DNA of 64,000 nucleotides from NCBI RefSeq assembly GCF_017744395.1, contig NZ_JAGIBI010000004.1, forward strand, positions 62,001 through 126,000, read 5' to 3'. The notes below the pieces were generated by a model, which saw nothing but the letters and a program-made list of their open reading frames with translations, searched no databases and was not told where the DNA came from. How positions within the stretch are numbered: the first letter of the stretch is position 1; every line of letters begins with the position of its first letter. Origin of the DNA: Herbaspirillum sp. (GTDB lineage: Bacteria; Pseudomonadota; Gammaproteobacteria; Burkholderiales; Burkholderiaceae_D). Made by a program: the position numbers and the translations under genes. Positions 21,414 through 30,156 of the stretch are shown one piece after another.

Positions 21414-22781
21414 TTATGCCACCGGCGTGCGCATCGTCACGAACTCTTCGGCAGAGGTCGGATGGATGCCGATCGTCATGTCGAACTGGGCCTTGGTGGC
21501 GCCGCATTGCAAGGCCACGGCAAACCCCTGGATGATCTCGCCGGCTTCGTCGCCGACCATATGCACGCCCAGCACGCGGTCGCTCGCGGCGTCCACCACC
21601 AGTTTCATGAAGGTGCGTCCGGTATTGCGCGAGAGCGTGTTTTTCAGCGGCTTGAAGTCGGTCTTGAAGATCTTCACCGCGCCCGCCTGCTTGCGCGCCT
21701 GCTCCTCGCTCAGGCCGACGGTGCCGATATTGGGATGGCTGAACACCGCGGTCGGGATATTGCGGTACGACATCACCCGCTCCCCCTGGCCGAACAGGCG
21801 CGCTACCACCGCCATCGCCTCGGCCAGCGCCACCGGCGTCAATGCCACGCGGTCGATCACGTCGCCCACGGCGAGGATCGACGGCACGCTGCTCTCGAAA
21901 TCGTCGTTGACCTTGATGGCGCCGTTCTTCTCCAGCGCCACGCCAACCTTCTCCAGGCCCAGTTTCGCGGTATTGGGCTTGCGCCCGGTGGCGAACAGCA
22001 CGCATTCGGCCTCCAGCGACTCGCCGTTGGACAGGCGCACGGCCTTGACCGCATGCTCGCCGGCCTGCGCTGCCTGGATGGCGTCGATGTTGGCGTTGAA
22101 CACCAGCTTGACGCCCTTCTTGGCCATCTCCTCGGCGAGGAAAGCGCCGAGGTCGGCATCCATCGTGCGCAGCAAGCGCTCGCCGCGGTAGACCAGCGTG
22201 ACCTCGCTGCCCAGGCCATTGAGGATCGAAGCCAGTTCCACCGCGATATAGCCGCCGCCCAGCACCACCGCCCGCTTGGGCAAGGCTTGCAGATGGAAGA
22301 AATCATCGGAGGTGATGCCGAACTCCTTGCCCGGGATGTCCGGGCGTTCGGGGTGGCCGCCGGTGGCCACCAGGATATGTTTGGCGGTGAAGCGTCGGCC
22401 GTCGACATTGACCGTATGCGCATCCTCCACGGTGGCGAAGCCGCGGTGCAGCGTCACGTTGGCGCCGTCCAGCAGGCGCTTGTAGATATCGTTCAGGTGC
22501 GCGATCTCGCGGTCCTTGTTGGCGATCAGCGTGGCCCAGTCGAAGCCGAGCCGGCCATCCAGGCTCCAGCCGTAGCCGGCGGCGTCGGCGAAATCGCCGT
22601 GGTAATGCGCGCTGTAGGACATCAGCTTCTTGGGGATGCAGCCGACATTGACGCAGGTGCCGCCCAGGTCGCGGCTCTCGGCAAGGCCCACGCGGGCGCC
22701 CGCCTGCCCGGCGAAACGCGCGGCGCGCACGCCGCCGGAACCGCCGCCGATGGTGAACAGGTCGTAATCGTATTGGCTCAT
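21414..22781 (-). CDS. gor: Glutathione-disulfide reductase
   Basis: FAD flavoenzyme reducing glutathione disulfide with NADPH in the cytoplasm. The 455-residue product begins [20 protein letters not shown] (FAD-binding). It has the redox pair [15 protein letters not shown] (Cys43, Cys48), the NADP-binding [13 protein letters not shown], and the C-terminal [11 protein letters not shown] carrying the catalytic His of the partner subunit. GGAGAAAC precedes the ATG. The iron-type ABC permease gene ends 79 bases upstream on the same strand, so read-through is possible. Confidence 0.95.
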   Translation of the reverse strand: MSQYDYDLFTIGGGSGGVRAARFAGQAGARVGLAESRDLGGTCVNVGCIPKKLMSYSAHYHGDFADAAGYGWSLDGRLGFDWATLIANKDREIAHLNDIYKRLLDGANVTLHRGFATVEDAHTVNVDGRRFTAKHILVATGGHPERPDIPGKEFGITSDDFFHLQALPKRAVVLGGGYIAVELASILNGLGSEVTLVYRGERLLRTMDADLGAFLAEEMAKKGVKLVFNANIDAIQAAQAGEHAVKAVRLSNGESLEAECVLFATGRKPNTAKLGLEKVGVALEKNGAIKVNDDFESSVPSILAVGDVIDRVALTPVALAEAMAVVARLFGQGERVMSYRNIPTAVFSHPNIGTVGLSEEQARKQAGAVKIFKTDFKPLKNTLSRNTGRTFMKLVVDAASDRVLGVHMVGDEAGEIIQGFAVALQCGATKAQFDMTIGIHPTSAEEFVTMRTPVA

Positions 22782-22860
22782 TGTTTCTCCATTCGCATGG
22801 TTTGCCGGTTGTATTGGCTGCCCCTGAGATGATGCGGGCGGCGCCCACGATTGCAAGGGA

Positions 22861-24504
22861 TCAGTTCCTGCGCGCATCCAGCGCGCGCATCACCAGCAGC
22901 ACCGGCGCCAGTCCCACGGCCACGATGGACAATGCCGGCAGCGCCGCCTCGCCCAGCCGCTCGTCGCGCGCCAGGTTGTGGGCGATGACGGCCAGCGTAT
23001 CGGTATCGAAAGGCCGCAGCAACAAGGTCGCCGGCAATTCCTTGACCACATCGACAAACACCATCAGCGCCGCCGTCGCCAGCGAACGCCACAGCAGCGG
23101 CACGTGCAGGCGCCAGGCGATAGCGCCGCGGCCGCTGCCCAGGGTGCGCGCCGCCTCGTCCACGCTGGCCGGAATGCGCGTATAGCCGGCTTCCACCGAC
23201 TGCACCGCGACCGCCGTGAAGCGTACCAGATACGCGTAGACCACGCCCAGCGAAGTGGCGGTCAGCAGCACGCCCATGCCGGACGCCGGCCACAGCGCCT
23301 GCAGCCAGGCCACCGGCAGCAGGATGCCGACCGCGATCACCGAACCGGGAATGGCGTAACCCATAGCCGCCAGCCGCGCCACGCCGCGCAGCAGCCATCC
23401 CGTGACGCGGGACAAGCCGCCGGCGCGCTGCGCGAAGCCAAGCGACAGCGCCAGTGCGACGGCCGCCAGCGCCGCCACGCCGCCGAAGCGGAAACTGTTC
23501 CACACCCAGCCGGCATAACGGGAAAAACTGAACAGCGATGCCGCGCCATCCTCAAAGCCTGTCGCCGCCGTGCGCCCCAGTTCGCCCCACCACAATTGCA
23601 GCAGGATCAGCACCGGCAGCACGAAACCGAGCAGCACCGGCAAACCACACACCAGCCAGGCCGCCACCGCCCTGGCGCCATGCAGCTTCGGCAAACGCGC
23701 TTCGGCGCCGTCATCGCCGCGCTGCCCGCGGGTACTGGCAAAGCGCATGCGCCGCTGCTCGCGCCGCTCCAGCCACAACAGCACCGCCACGAACAACAGC
23801 AGCATCGAGGCGTACTGGGCGGCGGCGATGCGGTCGTCCAGCACCATCCAGGCCTTGTAGATGCCGGTGGTGAACGTGGTCAGGCCGAAGTAGGCGGAAA
23901 CGCCGTAATCGGCCAGCGTCTCCATCAGCGCCAGCGCGGCGCCGGCCATCAGCGCCGGGCGCGCCAGCGGCAGCGCCACCCGCACGATGCGCTCGCGCAG
24001 CGGCGTGCCCAGCATGCGCGCCGCTTCCATCAGGTGCGTGCCGCGCTCGGACAAGGCATTGCGGGCCAGCAGGTAGGCATAGGGATAGAGCGTGAAGACG
24101 AACAGGAAGACGGCGCCGGGCAAGCCGCGCACATCGAAGCGCAATCCCGGGAACCAGCCCCGCAGCGTGGTCTGCACCAGGCCGGCGTACTGCAGGAAAT
24201 CGGTATAGGCATACGCGCAGACATAGGCCGGCATGGCCATCGGCAGCAGCAGCGCCCATGAGAAGAAACGCTTGCCGCGGAACTCGAACAGGCCGACCGC
24301 CACCGCCGCCGCCCCGCCCACCAGCACCACGCCCAGCGTCACCATCAGCGCCAGCCAGCCCGAGGTAATGAGATAGCCCGGCAACACGGTCTGCATCTGC
24401 TGGCGCAGGCTGTCGATTCCGGCCGCATCCAGGCCGAACCAGGCGCCGAGGATACCGAGGATGGGCAAAGCGATCAGGACTGCTAGCAAACCGATGATGT
24501 GCAT
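22861..24504 (-). CDS. Iron(III)-type ABC transporter permease (FbpB/SfuB family)
   Basis: A 547-residue inner-membrane permease with two fused BPD_transp_1 domains and about 12 helices, the arrangement typical of ferric-iron and some thiamine importers. EAA-like loops are visible as [25 protein letters not shown] (first half) and [25 protein letters not shown] (second half). It is transcribed divergently from the matching ATPase gene 144 bases away. No periplasmic binding protein gene lies beside the pair, so it must be encoded elsewhere. The substrate (ferric iron) is inferred from the family. Confidence 0.88.
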   Translation of the reverse strand: MHIIGLLAVLIALPILGILGAWFGLDAAGIDSLRQQMQTVLPGYLITSGWLALMVTLGVVLVGGAAAVAVGLFEFRGKRFFSWALLLPMAMPAYVCAYAYTDFLQYAGLVQTTLRGWFPGLRFDVRGLPGAVFLFVFTLYPYAYLLARNALSERGTHLMEAARMLGTPLRERIVRVALPLARPALMAGAALALMETLADYGVSAYFGLTTFTTGIYKAWMVLDDRIAAAQYASMLLLFVAVLLWLERREQRRMRFASTRGQRGDDGAEARLPKLHGARAVAAWLVCGLPVLLGFVLPVLILLQLWWGELGRTAATGFEDGAASLFSFSRYAGWVWNSFRFGGVAALAAVALALSLGFAQRAGGLSRVTGWLLRGVARLAAMGYAIPGSVIAVGILLPVAWLQALWPASGMGVLLTATSLGVVYAYLVRFTAVAVQSVEAGYTRIPASVDEAARTLGSGRGAIAWRLHVPLLWRSLATAALMVFVDVVKELPATLLLRPFDTDTLAVIAHNLARDERLGEAALPALSIVAVGLAPVLLVMRALDARRN

Positions 24505-24613
24505 GGGCCAAGAGGATCAGAAAAGAACTAAAGACAACCGGGAAATACGGCAAAGGATGCATGCCGGCATGCTTCGGCGGAAATTTTTCCGGCCCATGCG
24601 CTACACTGCAAGC

Positions 24614-24634
24614 AAATGCGAATTGTAACCATTT
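24614..24634. promoter_or_regulatory. Possible operator between the divergent iron-type permease and ATPase genes
   Basis: AAATG and CATTT flank an 11-base centre just before the ATPase start. The dyad is weak and AT-rich. It could be a degenerate Fur site, but it matches the consensus poorly. Confidence 0.25.
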
Positions 24635-24648
24635 AAGCGAACAAGCCC

Positions 24649-25758
24649 ATGTTTCTGGAAGTCGATCAGGTCTGCATCCGTTATCCGCGCACCCCGGCGC
24701 CGGCGGTCGATGCCGTTTCGCTGCAACTGCAGCCGGGCCAACTGGGCGTGTTGCTCGGCCCTTCCGGTAGCGGCAAGACCAGCCTGCTGCGCGCCATCGC
24801 CGGTCTGGAGCAGCCGCAATCCGGCAGCATCCGCCTGGACGGCCGCCTGCTGGACGGCCCCGGCCTGCGCATCCCGGCCGAGGAGCGCCGCATCGGCATG
24901 GTGTTCCAGGATTTCGCCCTGTTCCCGCACCTGGACATCGCCACCAACGTCGGCTTCGGCCTGCGCGGCATGGCGCGCGCGCAGCGCACGGCGGTAGTCG
25001 GCGACATGCTGGCGCTGGTCGGCCTGCCGGATGCGCATAAAAAATTTCCGCACCAGCTCTCCGGCGGCCAGCAGCAGCGCATCGCCCTGGCGCGCGCGCT
25101 GGCGCCGCAGCCGCGCTTGCTGCTGCTGGACGAGCCGTTTTCAAGCCTGGATGTGGAATTGCGGGAAAGGCTGGCGCATGATGTGCGCGACATCCTCAAA
25201 CGTACGCACACTACCGCCCTGATGGTCACGCACGACCAGATGGAAGCTTTCGCCGTGGGCGACGTGGTCGGCGTCATGCAGCACGGCCGCCTTGAGCAAT
25301 GGGACACGCCCTACTCGCTCTACCACCGTCCCGCCACGCGCTTCGTGGCCGACTTCATCGGCCACGGCGTGCTGATGCAGGGCCGCCTGCGCCGATCCGG
25401 GACGGACGGCGGCGTTGAAGTGGAAACCGCAGCCGGATTGCTGCGTTACCAGGATGATCCGTCGGCCAACCCGCCCGGCTCAACCGGCATGGAAACCGCG
25501 AACGCCATCGCCCCCGGGCCGGCGGCCATCGATGTATTGCTGCGCGCCGACGATGTGATGCATGACGATGCATCGCCCTTCAAGGCGCAGGTATTGCGCA
25601 AATCATTTCGCGGCGCGGAATTCCTCTACACGCTGCAACTGGAGAACGGCCAGCAATTACTGTCGCTGGTGCCCTCGCACCATGACCACGGCATCGGCGA
25701 GTGGATCGGCATCCGCCTCGATGTCAGGCACCTGGTCGCCTTCCCGGCCGGCGCCTGA
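24649..25758 (+). CDS. Iron(III)-type ABC transporter ATP-binding protein (FbpC family)
   Basis: A 369-residue ATPase that would energise the divergent permease. The motifs are complete: Walker A GPSGSGKTS (about residues 38-46), Q-loop VFQDFALFPH, signature LSGGQQQRIALARAL, Walker B LLLLDEPFSSLD, and switch THDQMEAF. A C-terminal regulatory/TOBE-like region of about 130 residues follows and is typical of the FbpC/PotA type. No strong ribosome site precedes the ATG. The 3' end is followed by a 100-base gap before a convergent small gene. Confidence 0.9.
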   Translation: MFLEVDQVCIRYPRTPAPAVDAVSLQLQPGQLGVLLGPSGSGKTSLLRAIAGLEQPQSGSIRLDGRLLDGPGLRIPAEERRIGMVFQDFALFPHLDIATNVGFGLRGMARAQRTAVVGDMLALVGLPDAHKKFPHQLSGGQQQRIALARALAPQPRLLLLDEPFSSLDVELRERLAHDVRDILKRTHTTALMVTHDQMEAFAVGDVVGVMQHGRLEQWDTPYSLYHRPATRFVADFIGHGVLMQGRLRRSGTDGGVEVETAAGLLRYQDDPSANPPGSTGMETANAIAPGPAAIDVLLRADDVMHDDASPFKAQVLRKSFRGAEFLYTLQLENGQQLLSLVPSHHDHGIGEWIGIRLDVRHLVAFPAGA

Positions 25759-25859
25759 TCCAGCGCCAGGGTGACGGCTGGCCGCCAAACCGGTCATGGC
25801 GGCAACGACGACGGCGCGGCCGCCATCGTCCATCACCAGCCAGTCGAGCGCGCGGCGCA

Positions 25860-26090
25860 TCAGCCGCGTGCCTTGGACAGCACCAGCAGCCAGCGGCGGA
25901 ACAGCAGGATTTCAACATGGCCGGGCTCGATGCCGGCGCTGCATTCGATGACGGGATTGACGCGATAACGCCGCACATAGGTGTCGCGGCAGGCGAAGAT
26001 TTCGCGGCGGCCGATGCGCAGGCTGAACGACGACGGTGTGGAGGAAGCGACGGCGAAGCGTGCGTCTGAAGCAAGATCGAAGTGTGTCAT
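25860..26090 (-). CDS. 76-residue protein of unknown function behind a LexA-like operator
   Basis: A short frame encoding 76 residues, MTHFDLASDARFAVASSTPS to the C-terminal LLFRRWLLVLSKARG. It has no signal peptide and no recognised domain, but is rich in Arg and has two Cys (FACRD, IECSAG). AAGGGG lies ten bases before the ATG, and the nested LexA-like dyad ends 35 bases upstream, which is the main reason to believe the gene is real. Its stop overlaps a further ATG (TGATG) of a second short frame running to 25657, antisense to the end of the ABC ATPase gene; that frame is less convincing. The function is unknown, and SOS regulation is inferred. Confidence 0.5.
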   Translation of the reverse strand: MTHFDLASDARFAVASSTPSSFSLRIGRREIFACRDTYVRRYRVNPVIECSAGIEPGHVEILLFRRWLLVLSKARG

Positions 26091-26124
26091 GGCAGTGAGT
26101 CCCCTTCTTGTCTGTAAGAGACTT

Positions 26125-26172
26125 CACTGTAGCACAATTACTGTATAAATACACAGTATTTTTCATACAGTG
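26125..26172 (-). promoter_or_regulatory. LexA-type SOS box inside a nested 48-bp dyad
   Basis: The core CTGTATAAATACACAG (26141-26156) fits the CTGT-N8-ACAG LexA consensus exactly. Outer arms CACTGTA (26125) and TACAGTG (26166) are also perfect inverted repeats, set seven bases from the inner arms on each side. The element lies 35-82 bases before the 76-residue ORF and no gene starts on its other side. Confidence 0.65.
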
Positions 26173-26200
26173 GTTTTGGCGCGACGGCCCACTATACAAC

Positions 26201-26222
26201 AAAGCCGCCCGCAGGCGGCTTT
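26201..26222 (-). terminator. Rho-independent terminator after the TAXI gene
   Basis: AAAGCCGCC, loop of four, GGCGGCTTT; on the minus strand only TTT-G-TT follows. It begins about 20 bases past the stop codon. Confidence 0.6.
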
Positions 26223-26242
26223 GACCCGGAGGAACGTGGTTT

Positions 26243-27634
26243 TCAGGCCACGCCATGCTCCAGGCGCGAGCGCACGAAACCGATATGCTCGCGCAGCACA
26301 TAGAACTGGTCGGCGAAGGCCAGCGGCATCTTCATGCGGTTGACCGCCGCCTCGATCTCGTCGAGGCGTTTGAGCATCTCGGCCTGCTGCTCCTGCGTCT
26401 CGCGTGAAATGCCGCGCTCCAGCGCGATCAGTTCGCCATACCAGTGGTAGATGCGCGAACGGATGCGCCAGCCGTACAGCATCGGCACCAGGCGGATGCC
26501 GGGAATCAGCAGCAGGATCACCGGCAGCAGGATCACCACCGCGCGGTCGACCAGGCTGGCCAGCCAGAACGGCAGCGTGCGGTAGAAGAAGGTCTTGCCC
26601 GACTTGTAGTAACGCGCGGCGTCGCTGCTGATCGCATATTCATGCTCCAGAGGCGCCGGGAACTCGCCCGCCTTCTGCATCACGTTGGCCTTGCCGTGCA
26701 CCTCGTGCGCCGCCTCGATCAGCAGGTCGGACAAGGCCGGATGCAGGTCGTCGCGCGCCACCAGCTCGGCCGTCGGCGCCACCAGCTGGGTATCGCGCGC
26801 GGGCAGGTTGTGCGCCAGGTCGAACACGCCCATCGGCATCTTCAGCAGATTGAGGTAACGGAAGCGCCGCACATAGGCCTCGGCCTGCGAGAAATCCATC
26901 AGCCGGATGCCGGGCGCGCGCAGCAGCTTGCCCAGGGTTCCCACCGACACCGAATCCCCCATCAGGAAAGCCGCGTCGATCTTGCCGGAAGTCAGCGCCT
27001 GGGCCGCTTCGTCGCCGCCGATGTACAGCAGCTCGGTACTGCCGCCCGGCTCCACGCCGTTGGCCTTGAGCAGCGTCGTGGCCAGCACGCTGGAACCGCT
27101 GCCCTGGCCGCCGATGGCGATGCGCTTGCCGGCCAGTTCCGACAGCTGGCGCAACGGCGGCGCCGGCCTACCGTCCTCGCGCGGCGGCGGGTTGCGGTAA
27201 TAAATGGTGACCGGCACATAGGAAATGCTGCCCAGCGACACCAGCGACGCCAGCTCATCGGCGCTCACCGCGCTGGCCAGGCCGCCCTGGACGAATCCCA
27301 CGTCCACATCCTGCGACGGATCGGCCAGCCGCTTGAGGTTGTCCATCGAACCGCCGGTCTCCACCAGCTTGAGCTTGATGCCGTCGCGCGCCAGGATGTC
27401 GCGGTAGCGTTCGGCCACGCGCCAGAAGTTGCTGTCCCTGGGTCCGGCCGCGATGCTGATGTCGGACGGCGGCGCCGGCCTGATCAGCCAGATCACCAGC
27501 CAGGCGCCGATCAGGATCAGCAGGAGGAAGGGACCGAAACTGACGGCCAGGTCGCGCCAGGAGATGGCGACGAAGCGCGCCCGGATGCGTGTGGCGGAGG
27601 GCTTGTAGGCGGAGAGTTTTTTGTCTTTGAGCAT
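26243..27634 (-). CDS. Membrane-anchored TAXI-family solute-binding protein
   Basis: A 463-residue protein. After a basic cytoplasmic start there is a membrane helix at about 31-52 and then a TAXI/NMT1-type binding domain (ISIAAGPRDSNFWRVAERY, VGFVQGG, GGQGSGSSVLATTLL, DAAFLMGD). A second helix follows at about 368-390, then a C-terminal helical tail with a probable coiled coil (ETQEQQAEMLKRLDEIEAAV). Normal TAXI proteins are free periplasmic partners of TRAP permeases; this one is anchored at both ends, and no TRAP permease gene is in the window. It may be a sensor or scaffold rather than a transport component. It lies 72 bases downstream of the cyanase gene. Confidence 0.85.
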   Translation of the reverse strand: MLKDKKLSAYKPSATRIRARFVAISWRDLAVSFGPFLLLILIGAWLVIWLIRPAPPSDISIAAGPRDSNFWRVAERYRDILARDGIKLKLVETGGSMDNLKRLADPSQDVDVGFVQGGLASAVSADELASLVSLGSISYVPVTIYYRNPPPREDGRPAPPLRQLSELAGKRIAIGGQGSGSSVLATTLLKANGVEPGGSTELLYIGGDEAAQALTSGKIDAAFLMGDSVSVGTLGKLLRAPGIRLMDFSQAEAYVRRFRYLNLLKMPMGVFDLAHNLPARDTQLVAPTAELVARDDLHPALSDLLIEAAHEVHGKANVMQKAGEFPAPLEHEYAISSDAARYYKSGKTFFYRTLPFWLASLVDRAVVILLPVILLLIPGIRLVPMLYGWRIRSRIYHWYGELIALERGISRETQEQQAEMLKRLDEIEAAVNRMKMPLAFADQFYVLREHIGFVRSRLEHGVA

Positions 27635-27706
27635 GCGCCCTATTTTAGGGCCTCTTTGGTGGGAATTGCCACGTACAAGTGCGCATCCGCCCTGGCGCCA
27701 TGCCGC

Positions 27707-28150
27707 TCAATACGTCTTGTACGGCAAAAACTTACCCGACAGCACCACATTGACACGGTCGCCGTTGGGGTCGGCCTGGCGCTGGATATCCATCTTGAAG
27801 TCGATCGCGCTCATGATGCCGTCGCCGAATTCCTCATGGATCAGCTCCTTGATGGTGCTGCCGTAGACGCTGACGATCTCGTACCAGCGGTAGATCAGCG
27901 GATCGGTCGGCACCGGCGTGGGCAGCGAGCCCTTGTACGGCACCACCTGCAGCCACAGGGTTTCCTCGTCGGTCAGCGCGAACAGTTCCTGCGCGACGGC
28001 CGCCTGCCTGGCCGTCAACGTCATCTGGCCGAGCATGGCGGCGGTCGTCCATTCCTTGCTCTGGCCGATGCTCTCGGCGATCTGGGCCCAGCTCATCTTG
28101 TTGTTGACCTTGGCGGCGATGATCTTCTGGGTGACTTGGTGGCGGTCCAT
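27707..28150 (-). CDS. cynS: Cyanate hydratase (cyanase)
   Basis: Converts cyanate and bicarbonate to ammonia and CO2 (via carbamate), detoxifying cyanate and giving usable nitrogen. The 147-residue product has the N-terminal helix-turn-helix-like domain (MSWAQIAESIGQSKEW) and the catalytic C-terminal part with Arg88, Glu91 and Ser114 (YRWYEIVSVYGST and GDGIMSAIDF), at the same spacing as Arg96, Glu99 and Ser122 in E. coli. The start follows GAGGAGAGAGAGT. No carbonic anhydrase (cynT) or cyanate carrier gene is adjacent. Confidence 0.96.
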   Translation of the reverse strand: MDRHQVTQKIIAAKVNNKMSWAQIAESIGQSKEWTTAAMLGQMTLTARQAAVAQELFALTDEETLWLQVVPYKGSLPTPVPTDPLIYRWYEIVSVYGSTIKELIHEEFGDGIMSAIDFKMDIQRQADPNGDRVNVVLSGKFLPYKTY

Positions 28151-28244
28151 ACTCTCTCTCCTCAAGTTGGATGACGAAAAATAACGGGCAACGACACAGG
28201 CGCCCCGGTTCGTCATTGAGCAAGGGATATGCCAAGCCGGATGC

Positions 28245-28272
28245 AAAAAGGGCTGCCCGCAGGCAGCCCCTT
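28245..28272 (-). terminator. Rho-independent terminator after the SDR gene
   Basis: GGGCTGCC, loop of four, GGCAGCCC, then TTTTTG on the minus strand, about 25 bases past the stop codon. Confidence 0.8.
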
Positions 28273-28294
28273 CCTTACCGGGTGCAAGCCATCA

Positions 28295-29056
28295 TCACGG
28301 CATGTACTGCCCGCCGTTGACCTCGATGATCTGCCCCGTCACATAGCCCGACATCTGCTCCGAAGCCAGGTACAGGAAAGCCCCGCTGCATTCGTCCGGA
28401 TCGCCGATGCGGCCCATGGGAATGGTCTTGCGGAAGGCTTCCAGCTGTTCCGGCGTGGTGAAGCGCTCCTGGAACGGCGTCATGATCACGCCCGGCGCCA
28501 CCGCGTTGACGCGGATCTTGTCGGCCAGCAGTTCCTTGGCCATGCCGCGCGTGATGGTGCTGACGAAGCCCTTGGAGGCCGCATAGATCAGCGCGCCCGG
28601 GCCGCCGCCGTGGCGCGCCGCGACCGAGGTGACGTTGATGATGTTGCCGCCGCCCTGGCGCCGCATGACCGGGATCACGGCGCGCGTGAAGGCCACCACC
28701 GAGCGGGCGTTAATGTTGACGATGTCGTCGAACAATTCGTCGGTCACCTTTTCCAGCGGCTCGCGCTTGACCAGGCTGCCGGCATTGTTGATCAGCACAT
28801 CGATGCGGCCAAGCTGTTCGACCGCGCTGGCCACCGCCTTGTTGATGGCATTGCTGTCACGCACGTCGGCGCCAATGGTGATGGCTTTGCTGCCGGTTTC
28901 GCGCACGTCGGCGGCGACCAGTTCGGCCTCCTGGGCCGAGCTGTTGTAATGGACCACGACGTGGGCGCCGCGGGCGCCGAAGGCGCGGGCTGCGGCAGCG
29001 CCGATACCGGTGCTTGCGCCGCTGATGAAAACGACTTTTCCTGCCAGATCCAGCAT
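28295..29056 (-). CDS. Short-chain dehydrogenase/reductase (classical SDR)
   Basis: A 253-residue NAD(P)-dependent oxidoreductase of the classical SDR family. The cofactor loop is SGASTGIGAA (residues 12-21), followed by NNAGS (90-94), the catalytic Ser144 in NVTSVAAR, and Tyr158 and Lys162 in YAASK. The C-terminus ends GQIIEVNGGQYMP, similar to FabG-like and sugar/polyol dehydrogenases. AGGAGAACATC precedes the ATG. It lies downstream of an FCD regulator on the same strand, so control by that regulator is plausible. The substrate is unknown. Confidence 0.88.
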   Translation of the reverse strand: MLDLAGKVVFISGASTGIGAAAARAFGARGAHVVVHYNSSAQEAELVAADVRETGSKAITIGADVRDSNAINKAVASAVEQLGRIDVLINNAGSLVKREPLEKVTDELFDDIVNINARSVVAFTRAVIPVMRRQGGGNIINVTSVAARHGGGPGALIYAASKGFVSTITRGMAKELLADKIRVNAVAPGVIMTPFQERFTTPEQLEAFRKTIPMGRIGDPDECSGAFLYLASEQMSGYVTGQIIEVNGGQYMP

Positions 29057-29248
29057 GATGTTCTCCTGTATGTATGAAACGCTATCGGTCGTTCATGCTC
29101 CGGCTCGATAGTGGGCGGCCCTGCGCCCTGCCGGTATCGCTTGTTCTGTGGTCTTGCGGGCATGCGGCAAGCCTGCCGCCATGGCACTGCCGCGCCGCCA
29201 TTGTGGAGTGCCGCCCGAAGGCGGCAATGGCGGCGCTTCAAGCATCGG

Positions 29249-29968
29249 TCAGTCGTGCACCGATTCGTCCTTCTTCAACGCGGCGCCGCGATAGGCATCG
29301 CGCACACGCAGCAGGTGGTTGCGCATGGCATCGGCCGCCTTTTGCGGGTCGCGCGCCTTGAGCGCATCGAGGATCGCGCGATGGTCCTGCAGGCTGCGCT
29401 CCAGCGTGGCCGGAATGCGCGAGGTGATGGTGCGGCTTTTCTTGCCCAGCATGTAGAGGCTGCCGGCGATGCTTTGCAGGAAAGGGTTGTCGCAGGCTTC
29501 GATGATGGCTTCGTGGAACTCCACATCGGCGGCGGCGAAGGCGGCCGGGTCGGACAACAGGCGCGCCTCATCCTCGACGTTGCCCACCAGGCGCGCCAGC
29601 TCTGCCTCGCCGATATGGGTGGCGGCCAGTGCGGCCACGCCGGTTTCAATGATCAGACGCGCGTCGAACAGCGCTTCCAGCGTGCCGGGGTTGAGGTCGA
29701 TGATCATTTCCAGCGGTTCCAGCAGCTCGCGCGTTTCCAGCGAACTGACGAAGGTGCCCTCGCCCTGGCGGATGCGCAGCAGGCCCAGCAGCGCCAGGCC
29801 GCGGATCGCCTCGCGCACGGCCGGCCGGCCCACGCCCAGCATGGCTGCCAGCTCGCGCTCGGGCGGCAGTTGCTGGTCGGGTTTCAGCAGGCCGCTGCGG
29901 ATCATGGTCAGCAAGCGCTGCGCGACTTGCTCGGAAATCGATTTCTGGACGATGGGATCGAATGACAT
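29249..29968 (-). CDS. GntR-family transcriptional regulator (FCD/FadR subfamily)
   Basis: A 239-residue regulator with an N-terminal winged helix (residues about 10-72; LPPERELAAMLGVGRPAVREAIRGL is the helix-turn-helix, RIRQGEGTFV the wing). An FCD effector domain (about 90-220) shows the metal/ligand histidine region VEFHEAIIEACDNPFL. FCD regulators usually sense small organic acids. A PdhR/LldR-like site lies 13 bases upstream of its start, suggesting autoregulation. It sits between the SDR gene and the tartrate cluster, and either could be a target; I favour the SDR gene. Confidence 0.9.
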   Translation of the reverse strand: MSFDPIVQKSISEQVAQRLLTMIRSGLLKPDQQLPPERELAAMLGVGRPAVREAIRGLALLGLLRIRQGEGTFVSSLETRELLEPLEMIIDLNPGTLEALFDARLIIETGVAALAATHIGEAELARLVGNVEDEARLLSDPAAFAAADVEFHEAIIEACDNPFLQSIAGSLYMLGKKSRTITSRIPATLERSLQDHRAILDALKARDPQKAADAMRNHLLRVRDAYRGAALKKDESVHD

Positions 29969-29980
29969 GCTGTCGGAATA

Positions 29981-29994
29981 AAGGTAAGACCAAT
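29981..29994. promoter_or_regulatory. FCD-type (PdhR/LldR-like) operator ahead of the regulator gene
   Basis: GGTAAGACCAAT matches 12 consecutive bases of the E. coli PdhR box AATTGGTAAGACCAATT; the other half-site is degenerate. It lies 13 bases before the start codon of an FCD-GntR gene, a typical autoregulation position. Confidence 0.55.
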
Positions 29995-30090
29995 GGCTGT
30001 GGAGGATAGGTACCCGGCGATGAAGTGTCAAGCGATGGGAATGGCTGCTGCGATGCGGGAAGCCGGCGAGATCGGGCACAGGCTCTTAAA

Positions 30091-30120
30091 AAACGAAACG
30101 GGCCCTCCGGCCCGTTTCTT
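30091..30120 (-). terminator. Rho-independent terminator at the end of the tartrate cluster
   Basis: AAACGGGCC, loop of four, GGCCCGTTT, followed on the minus strand by CGTTTTTT. It starts about 35 bases after the MFS transporter stop. Confidence 0.85.
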
Positions 30121-30156
30121 CAAAAGCGCTGCAAAAGCCTATCCGTATGCGCCCCT

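Noticed and set aside
25657-25860. A 67-codon minus-strand frame starting at the stop of the 76-residue ORF
   Set aside because: TGATG coupling is attractive, but about half of it is antisense to the ABC ATPase gene and the sequence has no recognisable feature; I mention it only as a possible partner.
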